Origin: Weissella tructae
GTDB taxonomy: Bacteria; Bacillota; Bacilli; Lactobacillales; Lactobacillaceae
Assembly (NCBI RefSeq): GCF_000732905.1
Contig: NZ_CP007588.1
Location: 124,001 to 188,000 of the forward strand
Reading direction: 5' to 3'
Length of the DNA: 64,000 nucleotides
Made by a program: the position numbers and the translations under genes. This document shows, piece by piece, positions 27,720 to 44,912 of this stretch. Under the pieces are notes generated by a model that did not search any database, had not been told where the DNA came from, and worked only from the letters and a program-made list of their open reading frames with translations. Within the stretch, counting starts at the first letter, position 1. Every line of letters starts with the position of its first letter.

Positions 27720-28511
27720 ATGAAAACACGTGTTATTACAGCAACAGTGGCGTTAGCAATTTTTGTGCCGCTTGTATTGCTTGGGGGATGGTGGATTCAA
27801 GGGTTAGCAGCAGTGTTAGCTTTGGTAGCCACAAGTGAAATTGTACGTATGCGTCGTACGCTTTTGGTAGACTTTGGTGCAATTCTTGCGATGGTGGGAG
27901 CTGTCGTTTTGACTTTACCAACAACAGTATGGCAAGACTGGCATTTGCCAGTTGCGCTACAAGGAACAACGTTGATGTATGTCTTTGTTGTCCTAATGCT
28001 ATTCCATACAGTAATTGCTAAGAATAAGTTCAGCTTTGAAGATGCTGGAGTATTCACACTAGCAATGATGTATGTGGGAATGGGATTCCATGCATTTGCC
28101 CAAGCGCGTTTGGCAGGGATTTCAACAATCTTCTTCGTTTTGATGATTGTATGGATTACTGACTCAGGTGCATACATGGTTGGACGTAAGATTGGGAAGA
28201 ACAAGTTAGCACCAAACATCAGTCCTAATAAGACATGGGAAGGGTCAATTGGAGGAACAGTTGCAGCGGTATTGTTTGCGGCTGTTTATCTAATTTTCTT
28301 CCCACAACAATATGGTTGGTTAACAATGGTCGGTATTGCGTTAATTGTATCTGTTGCAGGACAATTCGGTGATTTAATTGAATCAGCTTTGAAGCGTTTC
28401 TACAAAGTGAAAGATTCAGGAGATATTTTGCCAGGTCATGGTGGAATTCTAGATCGCTTTGATTCAATGTTGATCGCATTCCCTGTATTCTACTTGTTGG
28501 GTGGATTTTAA
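27720..28511 (+). CDS. cdsA: Phosphatidate cytidylyltransferase CdsA
   Basis: Membrane enzyme making CDP-diacylglycerol from phosphatidate and CTP, the precursor of phosphatidylglycerol and cardiolipin. The 263-residue protein has about eight helices and the family signature near the C-terminus: SALKRFYKVKDSGDILPGHG then GILDRFDSM. The conserved DSGAY and SPNKTWEG segments lie before it. It follows uppS closely with GAGGTAGG upstream. A terminator after it partly separates it from rseP. Confidence 0.97.
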   Translation: MKTRVITATVALAIFVPLVLLGGWWIQGLAAVLALVATSEIVRMRRTLLVDFGAILAMVGAVVLTLPTTVWQDWHLPVALQGTTLMYVFVVLMLFHTVIAKNKFSFEDAGVFTLAMMYVGMGFHAFAQARLAGISTIFFVLMIVWITDSGAYMVGRKIGKNKLAPNISPNKTWEGSIGGTVAAVLFAAVYLIFFPQQYGWLTMVGIALIVSVAGQFGDLIESALKRFYKVKDSGDILPGHGGILDRFDSMLIAFPVFYLLGGF

Positions 28512-28519
28512 GCAGGTTT

Positions 28520-28550
28520 AGACATCGACATTTAGTCGGTGTCTTTTTTT
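28520..28550 (+). terminator. Terminator between cdsA and rseP
   Basis: AGACATCGAC / GTCGGTGTCT stem, five-base loop and seven T. Confidence 0.85.
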
Positions 28551-28582
28551 ATAATTTGAGATAAACAATGATGGGGGAAAGT

Positions 28583-29839
28583 ATGCAAGCATTTATTGCG
28601 TTTATTTTTGTATTTGGACTGATTGTGGTCGTACACGAATTTGGTCACTTTTATGTTGCGAAGAAAGCGGGCGTTCGTGTTCGTGAATTCGCTGTGGGGA
28701 TGGGACCAAAGCTATTTCAAAAGCAACGAAACGGGACAACATACACCGTTCGCGTTTTACCCTTGGGTGGTTATGTTCGTTTAGCTAGCCAATTGGATGA
28801 TCAAGACAGTTTACAAGCAGGTATGACAGTCACGTTAGCTTTAGAAGATGGCATTGTTAAGAAAATTAATGCATCTCGCGAAGCAGATTTATTTGTTGGA
28901 CAACCGTTAGTTGTTAATCGTTTTGATTTAGTTGATGAGATGTATATCGAAGGATATCGTGACATGGAATCAGAAGAATTAACACGCTATACAGTTGACC
29001 ATGACGCAACAATTATTGAAACAGATGGAACTGCAGTCTTGGTTGCACCACGAGATACATTGGTGGAATCTGCGAAGCTATGGCAACGTGCTTTAATTAA
29101 CATCGCGGGATCATTCAATAATTTGATGTTAACAATCATTTTGTTCTTAGGATTATCATTTGCGCTTCCGGGTGTCACAACAAGTACCGTTGATACGATT
29201 GCGCCTAATACACCGGCGGCAACGGCCGGTTTGAAATCAGGTGATAAATTAACTTCCGTTGATGGTAAGTACATGACGAAGTGGGGCGATATCCAAGGAG
29301 CTATTCAAGCGGCGCCGGATAAGGAAATTACCTTAGGATTAGTACGTGATGATAAGGCGGAAACTGTTAAAATCACACCAAAGGGAACTGAAATCCAAGG
29401 CATGACAATTGGACAAATTGGTGTAACGCCAGCGATGGATACATCTGTATCTGCACGCGTCAATTATGCCATTAATGCAACAGTCACATCTGTGACACAA
29501 ATCTGGCATGCGATTTTGAACATGACCAAAGATTTTTCACTAGATAAGTTGGGTGGTCCTGTTGCGATTTATAAGACGACAGAAACTGTTAGTGGATTTG
29601 GTTTGTTAGGATTATTGGGATTTGTCGCAATGTTGTCTGTTAACTTAGGGATGATGAACTTGTTGCCAATTCCAGGATTAGATGGTGGTAAGTTGTTATT
29701 GAATTTGGTGGAGGCGATTATTCGCCGTCCGGTTCCAGAAAAAATTGAAACAGTGATTACGTTAATCGGTGTCGCTATCTTAGTGCTATTGATGTTAGCT
29801 GTGACGGGAAATGATATTCTACGCTATTTTGTACGCTAG
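28583..29839 (+). CDS. rseP: Site-2 metalloprotease RseP/RasP
   Basis: Intramembrane zinc protease that cleaves anti-sigma factors, signal-peptide remnants and pheromone precursors. With start at ATG 28583 (GGGGG five bases upstream; family proteins begin MQAxIAF) it has 418 residues. HEFGH (18-22) carries the zinc ligands. A PDZ domain spans roughly 190-270 (TAGLKSGDKLTSVDG), and NLLPIPGLDGGK supplies the third ligand. The ATGs at 28568 and 28571 are less likely starts. Substrates are not encoded nearby. Confidence 0.95.
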   Translation: MQAFIAFIFVFGLIVVVHEFGHFYVAKKAGVRVREFAVGMGPKLFQKQRNGTTYTVRVLPLGGYVRLASQLDDQDSLQAGMTVTLALEDGIVKKINASREADLFVGQPLVVNRFDLVDEMYIEGYRDMESEELTRYTVDHDATIIETDGTAVLVAPRDTLVESAKLWQRALINIAGSFNNLMLTIILFLGLSFALPGVTTSTVDTIAPNTPAATAGLKSGDKLTSVDGKYMTKWGDIQGAIQAAPDKEITLGLVRDDKAETVKITPKGTEIQGMTIGQIGVTPAMDTSVSARVNYAINATVTSVTQIWHAILNMTKDFSLDKLGGPVAIYKTTETVSGFGLLGLLGFVAMLSVNLGMMNLLPIPGLDGGKLLLNLVEAIIRRPVPEKIETVITLIGVAILVLLMLAVTGNDILRYFVR

Positions 29840-29858
29840 GATATGGTAATATATATAA

Positions 29859-31622
<1,764 letters not shown>

Positions 31623-31638
31623 GATTATGAAATAGAAT

Positions 31639-31669
31639 AAAACCAGTGCTGTTAGAAGCGCTGGTTTTT
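31639..31669 (+). terminator. Terminator of proS
   Basis: AAACCAGTGCT / AGCGCTGGTTT stem followed by T-rich sequence. Confidence 0.85.
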
Positions 31670-31719
31670 CTTTTTCTTAAATTACGCCAACGAACACGGT
31701 AATTTAGGTGTGAGGTTGG

Positions 31720-31725
31720 TATAAT
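31720..31725 (+). promoter_or_regulatory. Extended -10 for polC
   Basis: TTGGTATAAT with the TG extension, 35 bases before polC; no good -35 is seen. Confidence 0.55.
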
Positions 31726-31759
31726 AATGGGATAGAAATTTTTAGTAGGAGATAAATTT

Positions 31760-34700
31760 ATGGCTTTGAATGCGCAAGAACAATTTCAAGTTTTACTACA
31801 ACAATTGAATATTGAGTCAGTGCCTGCATGTTTTGAAAATGCAGCATTGGATAAAGTTGTTGTCCATAAGAAGTCAAACACGTGGCAATTCTTTATGTCA
31901 TGGATGAATTTGCCTGACGTAACAGAAACAGCTGAATTTGTGAATCGTATGCAGACGTCGTTTACAGCGATTGCAGGTACTGATTTTCAAGTGACGATTG
32001 CCAACCAACCCGACAATGCGACAATTATTAATTACTGGCGTTGGGTATTACAACAAAATCAAGCTGAACCAGGTGCCTTTCGACAAGCCTTTGGGCAAAT
32101 TATGCCACAAGAAATTGATGGCAAGTTAACGCTAGTCTTTAGTAATGCGGTTTGGGCGAAGTATGCGGCATCAACGGGATTGCCTATTATTTTGAAGACC
32201 TACGCAAAGTTAGGGGTTAATTTAACGAACGCGTTTGATATTCGCGTAGATGAAGCTTTAGAAGCTGAAAACTTAGCGGAGCACAAACAAAAAGTGGCCG
32301 AACAAGATCAACAATTAGCTGAAACCGCAAAAGTGCAAATTGAACAAGAACATAAGCAACGTAAGAAGGCGCCTAGCAAGAGTGCTGGTGGTAACGCGAA
32401 TGCTGTGGGACGTAAGATTGGTGCTGACGCTGAACGTATGGCAATGGCGGATGTTGATTCAGAAGAACGCTCAGTTATTTTTGAAGGATATGTGTTTGAT
32501 GCCGAAGTTCGAGAACTAAAATCAGAACGTAAGCTACTGAACTTGAAGATGACTGACTATACGAGTTCATTTATTGTGAAGAAGTTTTCTCGTGATGAAT
32601 CTGATGAAGCGTTCTTTGATAACATTAAGCCTGGTGTTTGGCTACGTGTACGTGGACCGATTCAACAAGACGATTTTGCCCGTGATTTGACGATGACTGC
32701 TTTTGACATGGAAATTGTTAAGCACCCAAGTCGTCAAGAAGAATACGCTGGTGAAGAAAAGCGTGTTGAATTGGGGACACATACATTGATGTCAACGATG
32801 GATGCAACCAACAGTATTAGTGATTATGTGAAGCAAGCTGCTAAGTGGGGCATGGATGCAATCGCGATTACAGATACAGCTGGTGCGCAAGGTTTCCCTG
32901 AAGCGGCGTCTGCGGCAAAAAAGAATGGCATCAAGATGATTTACGGAATTGAAGTCAATTTAGTTGAAGATGGAGAACCAATTGTCTTTAATCCAAATAA
33001 TACGAACCTAGAAGATGCTGAATATGTTGTTTTTGACATTGAAACAACTGGACTATCAGCGGCTTACGATAAGATTATTGAATTGTCAGCGGTTCGCATG
33101 CAAAAAGGAAATGTCATTGCTGAATTTTCAGAATTCATTGATCCAGGTTTCCCGTTAAGTGAAACAACGGTTAATTTGACATCGATTACGGATGCTGATG
33201 TCCAAGGGTCAAAGTCAGAAGAGCAAGTACTTCGTGAATTCCATGAATTCTATGGGGATGCTATTTTGGTTGGGCACAATGTGACGTTTGACATGGGCTT
33301 TGTAAATGAAGGGTTTATGCGTCATGGGATGCCATTGATTGAAAATCCGGTTATTGACACTTTGACGTTAGCGCGTTTCTTATATCCAACAATGCGTTCA
33401 TACCGATTGAACACGCTGGCAAAACATTTTGGTGTTCTTTTGGAGCAACATCACCGTGCCATCTTTGACGCGGAAACAACTGGACATTTGAATCGTATCT
33501 TCTTAGCTGAAGCTAAGGAGAAATATGGGATTACTTCAGCTGATCAATTAAACGATCATATGACTGAAAATGACGCATGGCGTCATGGTCGTCCAAATAA
33601 AGCAACGGTTTTGGTACAAAACCAAACAGGTGTAAAAAATCTGTATAAGTTGTTATCAGAATCAAATACACAATATTTCTTCCGTGTACCTCGAGTACCG
33701 CGTTCATTATTGAATAAGTATCGCGAAGGATTGTTAATTGGAACGGGTGATACGTCCGGTGAATTCTGGGAAGCGTTAGTTCAAAAAGGACCGGCGCAAG
33801 CACTAGAAAAAGCCAAGTATTATGACTACTTAGAAATTCATCCGTCACCTAACTATGTACCAGCAATTGAAGCGGAGTTGATTCAAGATGAAGCGCGTTT
33901 ACGTCAATTGATGACACAAGCGGTTGAGATTGGTGACCAATTGGATAAGCCTGTTGTTGTAACAGGGGATGTCCATTATCTAAATCCAGAAGACTATATT
34001 TATCGTAAGGTATTAATTAGCTCACAAGGTGGGGCGAATCCGTTGAATCGTTATTCATTACCAGAATTGCATATGCGTACAACGCAAGAAGTCTTGGATG
34101 ACTTCGCGTGGATGGGTGAAGACTTAGCAAAGCAAGTTGTTATCGACAATACTCGTAAAGTTGCGGACATGATTGAGGATGTAGAGGCGATTAAAGGTGG
34201 GAACTATCCGCCAAATATGCCAACTGCTGAAGAAGAAATTAAGCAATTAACGTATGACACTGCACGTGAAATGTACGGAAATCCTTTGCCTGAAATTATC
34301 GAAGCGCGTATTGAACAAGAATTACAATCAATTATTAATAATGGTTTCTCTGTTATTTATCTTGTGGCACAACGTTTGGTGGCGAAGTCAAATAAAGACG
34401 GGTACCTGGTTGGATCTCGTGGATCCGTTGGATCTTCATTAGTTGCCTTGTTGATTGGGGTGACGGAAGTGAATGCCTTGCCGCCACATTATCGTAGTTT
34501 AGGTGGAGATTATGTGGAGTTTGTTGACCCACGTATTTACGACTCTGGATATGATTTGCCGGATAAGTACAGTCCAATTGATGGTAGTTTGTTGATTGGG
34601 GATGGGCACAACATTCCGTTTGAAACTTTCCTTGGATTCTTAGGAAACAAGGTTCCCGATATTGATTTGAACTTCTCGGGAGACTACCAACCATATGCGC

Positions 34701-36076
34701 ACAACTATATGAAGTCATTGTTTGGTGAAAACAATGTATTCCGTGCTGGAACAATTGCGACAGTTGCGGATAAAACAGCATATGGGTATGCAAAGGCATA
34801 TGAACGTGAAAATGAATTACAATTACGTGGCGCTGAAATCGACCGATTAGCATCTGGTGCCACTGGGGTAAAGCGTACAACTGGGCAACACCCGGCGGGG
34901 ATTTTGATTGTGCCGGATGATATGGAAATCTTTGATTTCACACCAATTCAATTCCCGGCGGATGATGTTAATGCTACTTGGAAGACGACTCACTTTGATT
35001 TCCATTCAATTCACGATAATATCTTGAAAATGGATATTCTGGGGCATGATGACCCAACTATGATTCGTGCGCTACAAGACATGTCTGGTATTGATCCACA
35101 AACAATTCCAATGGATGATCCAGGTGTCATGAGTCTGTTTACAACAACTGAAGGATTAGGTGTTACAGAAAATCAGATTTTCTCAAAAACGGGAACACTA
35201 GGAGTGCCTGAATTTGGAACGGCCTTTGTTCGTGGTATGTTGGAAGAAACACAACCTAAGAACTATGGAGAACTATTACAGATTTCTGGTTTATCACACG
35301 GTACTGACGTGTGGCGTGGTAATGCGGATGAACTGATTCAAAAGGGGACTGCTGACATTCGTACCGTTATCGGAACCCGTGACAAAATCATGACCGACTT
35401 GATTAACTACGGAATGCAACCTGAATCCGCCTTTCAAATTATGGAAAAGGTGCGTAAAGGAAAAGGGATTTCGGATGAATACCAAGTTGAAATGCGTGCT
35501 GCCAAGGTGCCGGAATGGTATATTGAATCTTGTTTGAAGATTAAGTATATGTTCCCGCGTGCCCACGCGGCTGCCTATGTTTTGATGGCCCTTCGTATTG
35601 CTTACTTTAAGGTGTACTTCCCAACGTTGTATTACGCCGCTTATTTCTCAGTGCGTGCAACGAACTTTGATATTGTGTCAATGTCCCGTGGAATGAATTC
35701 TACGAAGGCGAAGATTCAAGAGATTAAGAGCATGGGTAATGAAGCTTCAGCGAAAGATAAAGATTTGCTGACTGTTTTAGAGTTAGCTAACGAAGCATTA
35801 GAACGTGGTATTACATTTAATATGGTTGATTTGTACAAGTCTGACGCGGAACAATGGGTTCTAGATGGTAAAACATTAATTGCGCCATTTAACGCGGTAC
35901 CTGGGTTAGGTGATAACGTTGCCAAGCGTATTATGGCTGCACGTGCTGAAGGTGAATTCCTATCTAAGGAAGATTTAGCGCAACGTGGAGGTGTATCGAA
36001 GACTTTGATGGACTTCTTTGACCAAAATGGTGTCTTGGAAGGTATGTCAGACCAAAATCAATTAGATTTGTTTTAA
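31760..36076 (+). CDS. polC: DNA polymerase III PolC (Gram-positive replicase)
   Basis: Main replicative polymerase of low-GC Gram-positives, 1438 residues and intact. Domains in order: an N-terminal region (1-225), an OB fold (about 230-330), a PHP domain split by the DEDD proofreading exonuclease (about 420-590, with FDIETTG and later HNVTFDMGF), palm/fingers with the active-site [11 protein letters not shown], thumb and a C-terminal HhH/tau-binding part. Start ATG 31760 has TAGGAG. An extended -10 drives it. The long uninterrupted frame is useful evidence that coding sequence here is reliable. Confidence 0.98.
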   Translation: MALNAQEQFQVLLQQLNIESVPACFENAALDKVVVHKKSNTWQFFMSWMNLPDVTETAEFVNRMQTSFTAIAGTDFQVTIANQPDNATIINYWRWVLQQNQAEPGAFRQAFGQIMPQEIDGKLTLVFSNAVWAKYAASTGLPIILKTYAKLGVNLTNAFDIRVDEALEAENLAEHKQKVAEQDQQLAETAKVQIEQEHKQRKKAPSKSAGGNANAVGRKIGADAERMAMADVDSEERSVIFEGYVFDAEVRELKSERKLLNLKMTDYTSSFIVKKFSRDESDEAFFDNIKPGVWLRVRGPIQQDDFARDLTMTAFDMEIVKHPSRQEEYAGEEKRVELGTHTLMSTMDATNSISDYVKQAAKWGMDAIAITDTAGAQGFPEAASAAKKNGIKMIYGIEVNLVEDGEPIVFNPNNTNLEDAEYVVFDIETTGLSAAYDKIIELSAVRMQKGNVIAEFSEFIDPGFPLSETTVNLTSITDADVQGSKSEEQVLREFHEFYGDAILVGHNVTFDMGFVNEGFMRHGMPLIENPVIDTLTLARFLYPTMRSYRLNTLAKHFGVLLEQHHRAIFDAETTGHLNRIFLAEAKEKYGITSADQLNDHMTENDAWRHGRPNKATVLVQNQTGVKNLYKLLSESNTQYFFRVPRVPRSLLNKYREGLLIGTGDTSGEFWEALVQKGPAQALEKAKYYDYLEIHPSPNYVPAIEAELIQDEARLRQLMTQAVEIGDQLDKPVVVTGDVHYLNPEDYIYRKVLISSQGGANPLNRYSLPELHMRTTQEVLDDFAWMGEDLAKQVVIDNTRKVADMIEDVEAIKGGNYPPNMPTAEEEIKQLTYDTAREMYGNPLPEIIEARIEQELQSIINNGFSVIYLVAQRLVAKSNKDGYLVGSRGSVGSSLVALLIGVTEVNALPPHYRSLGGDYVEFVDPRIYDSGYDLPDKYSPIDGSLLIGDGHNIPFETFLGFLGNKVPDIDLNFSGDYQPYAHNYMKSLFGENNVFRAGTIATVADKTAYGYAKAYERENELQLRGAEIDRLASGATGVKRTTGQHPAGILIVPDDMEIFDFTPIQFPADDVNATWKTTHFDFHSIHDNILKMDILGHDDPTMIRALQDMSGIDPQTIPMDDPGVMSLFTTTEGLGVTENQIFSKTGTLGVPEFGTAFVRGMLEETQPKNYGELLQISGLSHGTDVWRGNADELIQKGTADIRTVIGTRDKIMTDLINYGMQPESAFQIMEKVRKGKGISDEYQVEMRAAKVPEWYIESCLKIKYMFPRAHAAAYVLMALRIAYFKVYFPTLYYAAYFSVRATNFDIVSMSRGMNSTKAKIQEIKSMGNEASAKDKDLLTVLELANEALERGITFNMVDLYKSDAEQWVLDGKTLIAPFNAVPGLGDNVAKRIMAARAEGEFLSKEDLAQRGGVSKTLMDFFDQNGVLEGMSDQNQLDLF

Positions 36077-36118
36077 TTTCTACTATAGGTAAGAAGTTCT
36101 TTACATCGCATAATAAAT

Positions 36119-36153
36119 AAAAAGCACTGATGTCTCATACATCAGTGCTTTTT
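36119..36153 (+). terminator. Terminator of polC
   Basis: AAAAGCACTGATGT / ACATCAGTGCTTTT stem with a five-base loop. Confidence 0.9.
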
Positions 36154-36218
36154 ATTTGAAAAAATAGGAGACCCTGCCTATAATGAGATATTGATTATTT
36201 AAGAGATGAGGAAGAGAC

Positions 36219-36821
36219 ATGAGTGATATTGATATTAACAATGCAATTGATTACCGTAATTTAGGGGATGACTTTAAAGGGCTTAGTAATGAAGATATTA
36301 TGCAAGCACTTGACCAACGTCGCGGTGAGATGATTACTGTTTTACAAAATATTAGCCATGACTTCAATAAAGCGACGGCCGTACGTAACCATAATGCTTT
36401 TTCAGGTAAGGAAATTGTCTTCTTGAATCCAGATAATCCCATGGATACTGAAAATGAAGAAGGTGCCAAGCGTTGGAATAAAAAAGGGGCCGTTGGTGCC
36501 CAACATTATGAACACATTAAGCATGCCCGTATTAAAGATTACGAAAAGTTGTTTTCTGATTGGCGCGCTGATGGCTACACGATTTATGCAGTAGACAATA
36601 CACCTGGATACGAATTAACAAGTATCTTTGATGTTCAACTGCCTGCGAAAAGTGTCTTCTTGTTTGGAGAAGAACAAATCGGTTTAGCTGATGCCTTGAT
36701 TGAAGCTGCGGATGGTATGATCTATATTCCGCAAACAGGATCTGTTCGTTCGGTGAATGTTTCTGTTGCGCACGGCATTATTAGTGCCTTATATTCTGCC
36801 CAACATCCAATTCAACTGTAA
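36219..36821 (+). CDS. TrmH/SpoU-family RNA 2'-O-methyltransferase
   Basis: SPOUT-class SAM-dependent methyltransferase of 200 residues. The C-terminal knot region shows motif 2 (SVFLFGEEQIGLADALI) and motif 3 (IYIPQTGSVRSVNVSVAHGI), with the conserved Asn. The N-terminal 90 residues form a short extension with charged helices. It has an AGAGGAAG RBS and is monocistronic between two terminators. It probably methylates a tRNA or rRNA ribose; the target nucleotide is not predictable. Confidence 0.88.
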   Translation: MSDIDINNAIDYRNLGDDFKGLSNEDIMQALDQRRGEMITVLQNISHDFNKATAVRNHNAFSGKEIVFLNPDNPMDTENEEGAKRWNKKGAVGAQHYEHIKHARIKDYEKLFSDWRADGYTIYAVDNTPGYELTSIFDVQLPAKSVFLFGEEQIGLADALIEAADGMIYIPQTGSVRSVNVSVAHGIISALYSAQHPIQL

Positions 36822-36859
36822 AACGAATGGCATAACGTTCTATATAGATAATAGATAAA

Positions 36860-36897
36860 AAAGGAGCCCTAACAGAAATGTCTGTTAGGGCTCCTTT
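36860..36897. terminator. Bidirectional terminator
   Basis: Long stem AAGGAGCCCTAACAGA / TCTGTTAGGGCTCCTT between convergent genes, with A and T flanks. Confidence 0.9.
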
Positions 36898-36909
36898 TCA
36901 TATTGACGC

Positions 36910-37296
36910 TTAAACTAATAATTCAAATTCCAAATTATTGTAGTTATCACGTTCGCGAATTTGGCGGTAACCGAATACTTGTTCTTCACGAGTTAGTAGA
37001 TCCGTGTGCCAATTAATTGTTTGTTCGTCGCGAGCAAACATATCTTCTTTCAACTTATTGATAAGTGATAGGACCTTTGTGGCGTTGTCAGCAGTCACTG
37101 ACATGTACGCACGTTCGTCGTTTCCATACTTTTTTGAGATACGCTTTAGCGTTACAATCATAACTTGGCGTGTGTAAGCAGGGTTACGGTTTAATCGAAC
37201 GCTAACGTTAATATGGTTGAAATTGTTATCACGACTATATTGTAATAATGTCGCTAGGAATAATTCTGGATTGATTTTATCTTCTTTTTTTGACAT
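36910..37296 (-). CDS. Unknown 128-residue protein
   Basis: Soluble, charged protein with mixed helix and strand propensity and no membrane segment or known motif. Residues 22-60 (NDNNF-HINVSVRLNRNPAY-TRQVMIVTLKRI) look like a beta-rich core, followed by a helix LSLINKLKEDMFARD. A strong GAGGAAGG site precedes ATG 37296, supporting translation. It is convergent with the methyltransferase gene and divergent from the rrn promoters. I do not recognise the family and infer nothing about function. Confidence 0.7.
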   Translation of the reverse strand: MSKKEDKINPELFLATLLQYSRDNNFNHINVSVRLNRNPAYTRQVMIVTLKRISKKYGNDERAYMSVTADNATKVLSLINKLKEDMFARDEQTINWHTDLLTREEQVFGYRQIRERDNYNNLEFELLV

Positions 37297-37376
37297 GATG
37301 ACCTTCCTCGTTTTTTGCTAGTATAGCATGATTTGGCGCGTTAAATATTGATTATAAAAAAACTTTCGAAAAAGTG

Positions 37377-37405
37377 TTGACATTACATAGGGTGGTCTGT
37401 AATAT
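37377..37405 (+). promoter_or_regulatory. rrn promoter P1
   Basis: -35 TTGACA (37377-37382), a 17-base spacer and -10 TAATAT (37400-37405). Confidence 0.9.
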
Positions 37406-37483
37406 TATACGAGTTGTTAAGGGCAAGCCGCTAAGGCAAGCACGAGACAGCAAATCGTTTAAAAAACTTTCTTAAAAAAGTTG

Positions 37484-37512
37484 TTGACATTCAGTTAACT
37501 ACTTGATAAGAT
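37484..37512 (+). promoter_or_regulatory. rrn promoter P2
   Basis: -35 TTGACA (37484-37489), a 17-base spacer and -10 TAAGAT (37507-37512), about 190 bases before 16S. Both promoters have a similar AACTTTC element just upstream. The leader to 16S contains stem-forming sequence for RNase III processing. Confidence 0.9.
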
Positions 37513-37707
37513 AATTAAGTTGTCTCAGGGAGACGTTAGTCAAACGAAACAACGAAGTAGATCATTGAAAACTGAATATCGTTTCGATGTAACAAATGTG
37601 TAGGTCGACCAACTATTAGTTGGTCCAAACATTTGCGAAGTCAATTCGCTAGTAAATTCGTTTAACATCTGTTAAACAACAAAAAAAATTGAGTTATACT
37701 CAAACTT

Positions 37708-39283
<1,576 letters not shown>

Positions 39284-39367
39284 AAATCGGAAACCTACAC
39301 ATTCGCATTGAAACGATATTTAGTTTTGAGTGGTTTACACTCAATGTAATAGACGAGAGAGAACCTC

Positions 39368-39441
<74 letters not shown>

Positions 39442-39447
39442 TTCTAC

Positions 39448-39520
39448 GGGGAATTAGCTCAGCTGGGAGAGCACCTGCTTTGCAAGCAGGGGGTCATCGG
39501 TTCGATCCCGATATTCTCCA
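39448..39520 (+). tRNA. tRNA-Ala (anticodon TGC)
   Basis: 73-nt cloverleaf, acceptor GGGGAAT / ATTCTCC with one G-U pair, anticodon loop TTTGCAA with TGC, discriminator A. Typical Ile-Ala spacer arrangement. Confidence 0.96.
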
Positions 39521-39723
39521 TTGCCACTCACGTGGCAGTGACTTAGATCTTTGAAAACTGAATAATATTGTAAATTTTAAATTCATTTCAAATTAATTAT
39601 TTAATTAAATTGAGCCGAAAAAAAATACACCGCGTAATTTTTTTGAGTTTTTTTAAATTTAGTTTAAATCGCATGTGGCCTTGAGCCACATACTCAAACT
39701 TGAATCATCAACGTAAGTTGATA

Positions 39724-42638
<2,915 letters not shown>

Positions 42639-42731
42639 AGTTGAACAAAACGTGGTGTTAAGGCTCAATTAAAGAGTGAAGTAAAATTTACATATTATTC
42701 AGTTTTGAGAGACGTAAGTCTTGAAAATATC

Positions 42732-42849
42732 GTGTTGTGATGATGGCATTGAGGCCACACCTGTTCCCATACCGAACACAGAAGTTAAGCTCAATAGCGC
42801 CAAAAGTAGTTGGGGGATCGCCCCCTGCGAGGATAGGACGTCGCAATGC
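42732..42849 (+). rRNA. 5S ribosomal RNA
   Basis: About 118 nt with the conserved CACACCTGTTCCCATACCGAA and GAAGTTAAGCTC segments; ends placed by pairing of the termini. Confidence 0.95.
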
Positions 42850-42856
42850 AAACGAG

Positions 42857-42887
42857 AAACACCATCAGAAATGATGGTGTTTTTTTT
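42857..42887 (+). terminator. Terminator of rrn operon
   Basis: AACACCATC / GATGGTGTT stem with an AGAAAT loop and eight T. Confidence 0.9.
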
Positions 42888-42919
42888 GCGTTCTTTTATT
42901 TTTAAGACGCTCTATTCAT

Positions 42920-44140
42920 ATGAAAAGAGAAAACAATGATGTAGGGCGTGAATATGTTGTAGCATTTAATGGTATGAGTGCAATAAGTAAGCAAAGATGT
43001 AATCGATGTCAGGCAAAGGTATTAAGGTGGATGGTCGGTCCACAAGGGAAATACTGTTGGACTTGTTCATCTATGGGAACGGTCACTGATCATAAGTCGT
43101 TAGAAGTTATAGCAACAAATAAAAGAATTGATGTACCCAAATCTTTGATGCGTTGGGAGGGAACATTAACCAGTCAGCAAGCCAAGCTTGCGGAGTACTT
43201 ATGTAGAGAGACAAAAGAAAATCAACTGGTACACGCAGTTACTGGGGCGGGCAAGACAGAAATGTTGTATCCTGTGTTAGAAAAATACCTGAGTGCCTAT
43301 GCGAGGGTAGCCTTTGTGGCACCACGAGTTGATGTGGTCCATGAAATTGCAGCACGTTTAAAACCAATCTTTAATGTGACACAAACAACGATGACCGGGG
43401 AACAAAAAGATACGCATCAGTATGGTCAGCTAGTATTTGCGACTATTCATCAGTTATTTAAATTTAAAGACGCATTCGACTTAGTCATTGTGGATGAATG
43501 TGATGCATTTCCTGTCTATAGGAATAGCTGGTTACAAGGTGCGATTACAAAGGCATTAAAACGAAATGGTCGCTTAATCTGTTTAACGGCAACATTGCCA
43601 AATGATTTACATCAACAATATGGAATTACAAAGGAGCATACGTTACAGTTATATTGTAGGTTTCATGGGTATCCATTACCGAATCTGATAATTAGATATT
43701 GTCGAAATTGGCGGCGGAAATTTCCAAAAGATGCTTTACAGGTTCTGAAAAATCAAAAGAGCCCAATCTTAATTTTTGTGCCAGAAATTAAAGACTGTGT
43801 ATACGTCAAAAATATCCTTGAATCAGTGTTAGGCCAATCGGTAGGCATAGTGTATGCGGGTATTGAAAATCGATCAGAGACAATCAAACATTTTAAGCGT
43901 GGGCAGACACACTATCTGGTTACCACGATTTTGCTAGAACGTGGGGTCACATTTCCGGGAATTGATGTCATGATTATTGGCGCAGAATCAGCGATTTTTA
44001 GTACAGCATCGTTAATTCAAATCGCGGGACGTTGTGGTCGATCTATCGATAGGCCGACGGGATATGTCTATGTGTACAGTGAATGGAAAATGCGTAAAAT
44101 AACGCGAGCATATTCAGAAATTAAGAGGATGAACAAATGA
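42920..44140 (+). CDS. comFA: Competence ATPase/translocase ComFA
   Basis: Superfamily 2 DEAD-like ATPase that helps pull single-stranded DNA through ComEC during transformation. The 406-residue protein has an N-terminal four-Cys zinc site (CNRC at about 27 and CWTC), Walker A VTGAGKTE, Walker B VDECD, motif III LTATLP and the motif VI region IQIAGRCGR. Start ATG 42920 has no obvious RBS. It overlaps comFC by four bases (ATGA), so the two are translationally coupled. No ComX (Cin) box is visible upstream. It may be a late-competence remnant, as comFC is broken. Confidence 0.92.
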   Translation: MKRENNDVGREYVVAFNGMSAISKQRCNRCQAKVLRWMVGPQGKYCWTCSSMGTVTDHKSLEVIATNKRIDVPKSLMRWEGTLTSQQAKLAEYLCRETKENQLVHAVTGAGKTEMLYPVLEKYLSAYARVAFVAPRVDVVHEIAARLKPIFNVTQTTMTGEQKDTHQYGQLVFATIHQLFKFKDAFDLVIVDECDAFPVYRNSWLQGAITKALKRNGRLICLTATLPNDLHQQYGITKEHTLQLYCRFHGYPLPNLIIRYCRNWRRKFPKDALQVLKNQKSPILIFVPEIKDCVYVKNILESVLGQSVGIVYAGIENRSETIKHFKRGQTHYLVTTILLERGVTFPGIDVMIIGAESAIFSTASLIQIAGRCGRSIDRPTGYVYVYSEWKMRKITRAYSEIKRMNK

Positions 44141-44803
44141 ATTGTTGTTTATGTGAGAAAGTAATAACGAGTAATCTGAGTTATTTACTTAGAAATGTGT
44201 ACCTTTAAACAGACAATTGTCAGGGTATGCGTTCTTTGTCGGCAAGCATTTCAACCAGTGAAAGCAAATCGCTGTTATTGGTGTGGAAATGCAGTTAATA
44301 AAGATAAGTGTAGGCAATGTAAGGCACGAGGTAAAACAGAGCGACATGTTGCGTTGTACGCTTATAATGATGCTATGCGAGCTTATATCGATCTGTTTAA
44401 ATTTTCGGGGGGATATCATTTAAGAGAAGTATTTTCTAAAGAGCTGCAAAGGGAGATTCGAAAGCTGGGGCATCGTATAATTGTGCCAATTCCAAGCAGT
44501 CGTGAGACGCTTGACCAGCGGGGATTTAATCAAGTTGAAGCATTATTAGATGGATTAGTCATTCATAGCATGTTGAAGTGTATTGCATATGAGAAAACAT
44601 CGCAACGAACATTAAGTCGCATTGATCGATTACAAAGTACACAACCATTTATGATGAATTTTGATATGAAGTTACCGGATAAAAGTGAGAAAATTTGTCT
44701 AGTAGATGATATTTATACCACTGGGCAAACAATTTCTCATGCGACGTCCTGCTTACGTAGGTATGGGTTTGTTGACATTGTGAGTGTGTCGTTAGCACGT
44801 TAA
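44137..44803 (+). pseudogene. comFC: ComFC phosphoribosyltransferase-like, +1 frameshift
   Basis: Translation from ATG 44137 gives 23 residues beginning MNCCLCEKVI (the first zinc half-site) and stops at CTT TAA (44203-44208). A +1 shift at that point enters the frame with CVLCRQAF, CYWCG, CRQC, VPIPSSRETLDQRGFNQV and the PRPP motif ICLVDDIYTTGQT, which runs to 44803. The joined product is about 221 residues, normal for ComFC. An ATG at 44195 could restart translation of the 202-residue remainder without the first zinc half. The site CTT-T resembles the prfB +1 slip site but has no upstream SD stimulator. Confidence 0.8.
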
Positions 44804-44912
44804 AAGGTTGATAACGCTTTCAAACTTAATTGAACTACGTTATAATATTAATACTAAGAGATTAGTAAAAAAAACATCATGAAAATGATGGGATGTAGAT
44901 AGGAGAATTATT

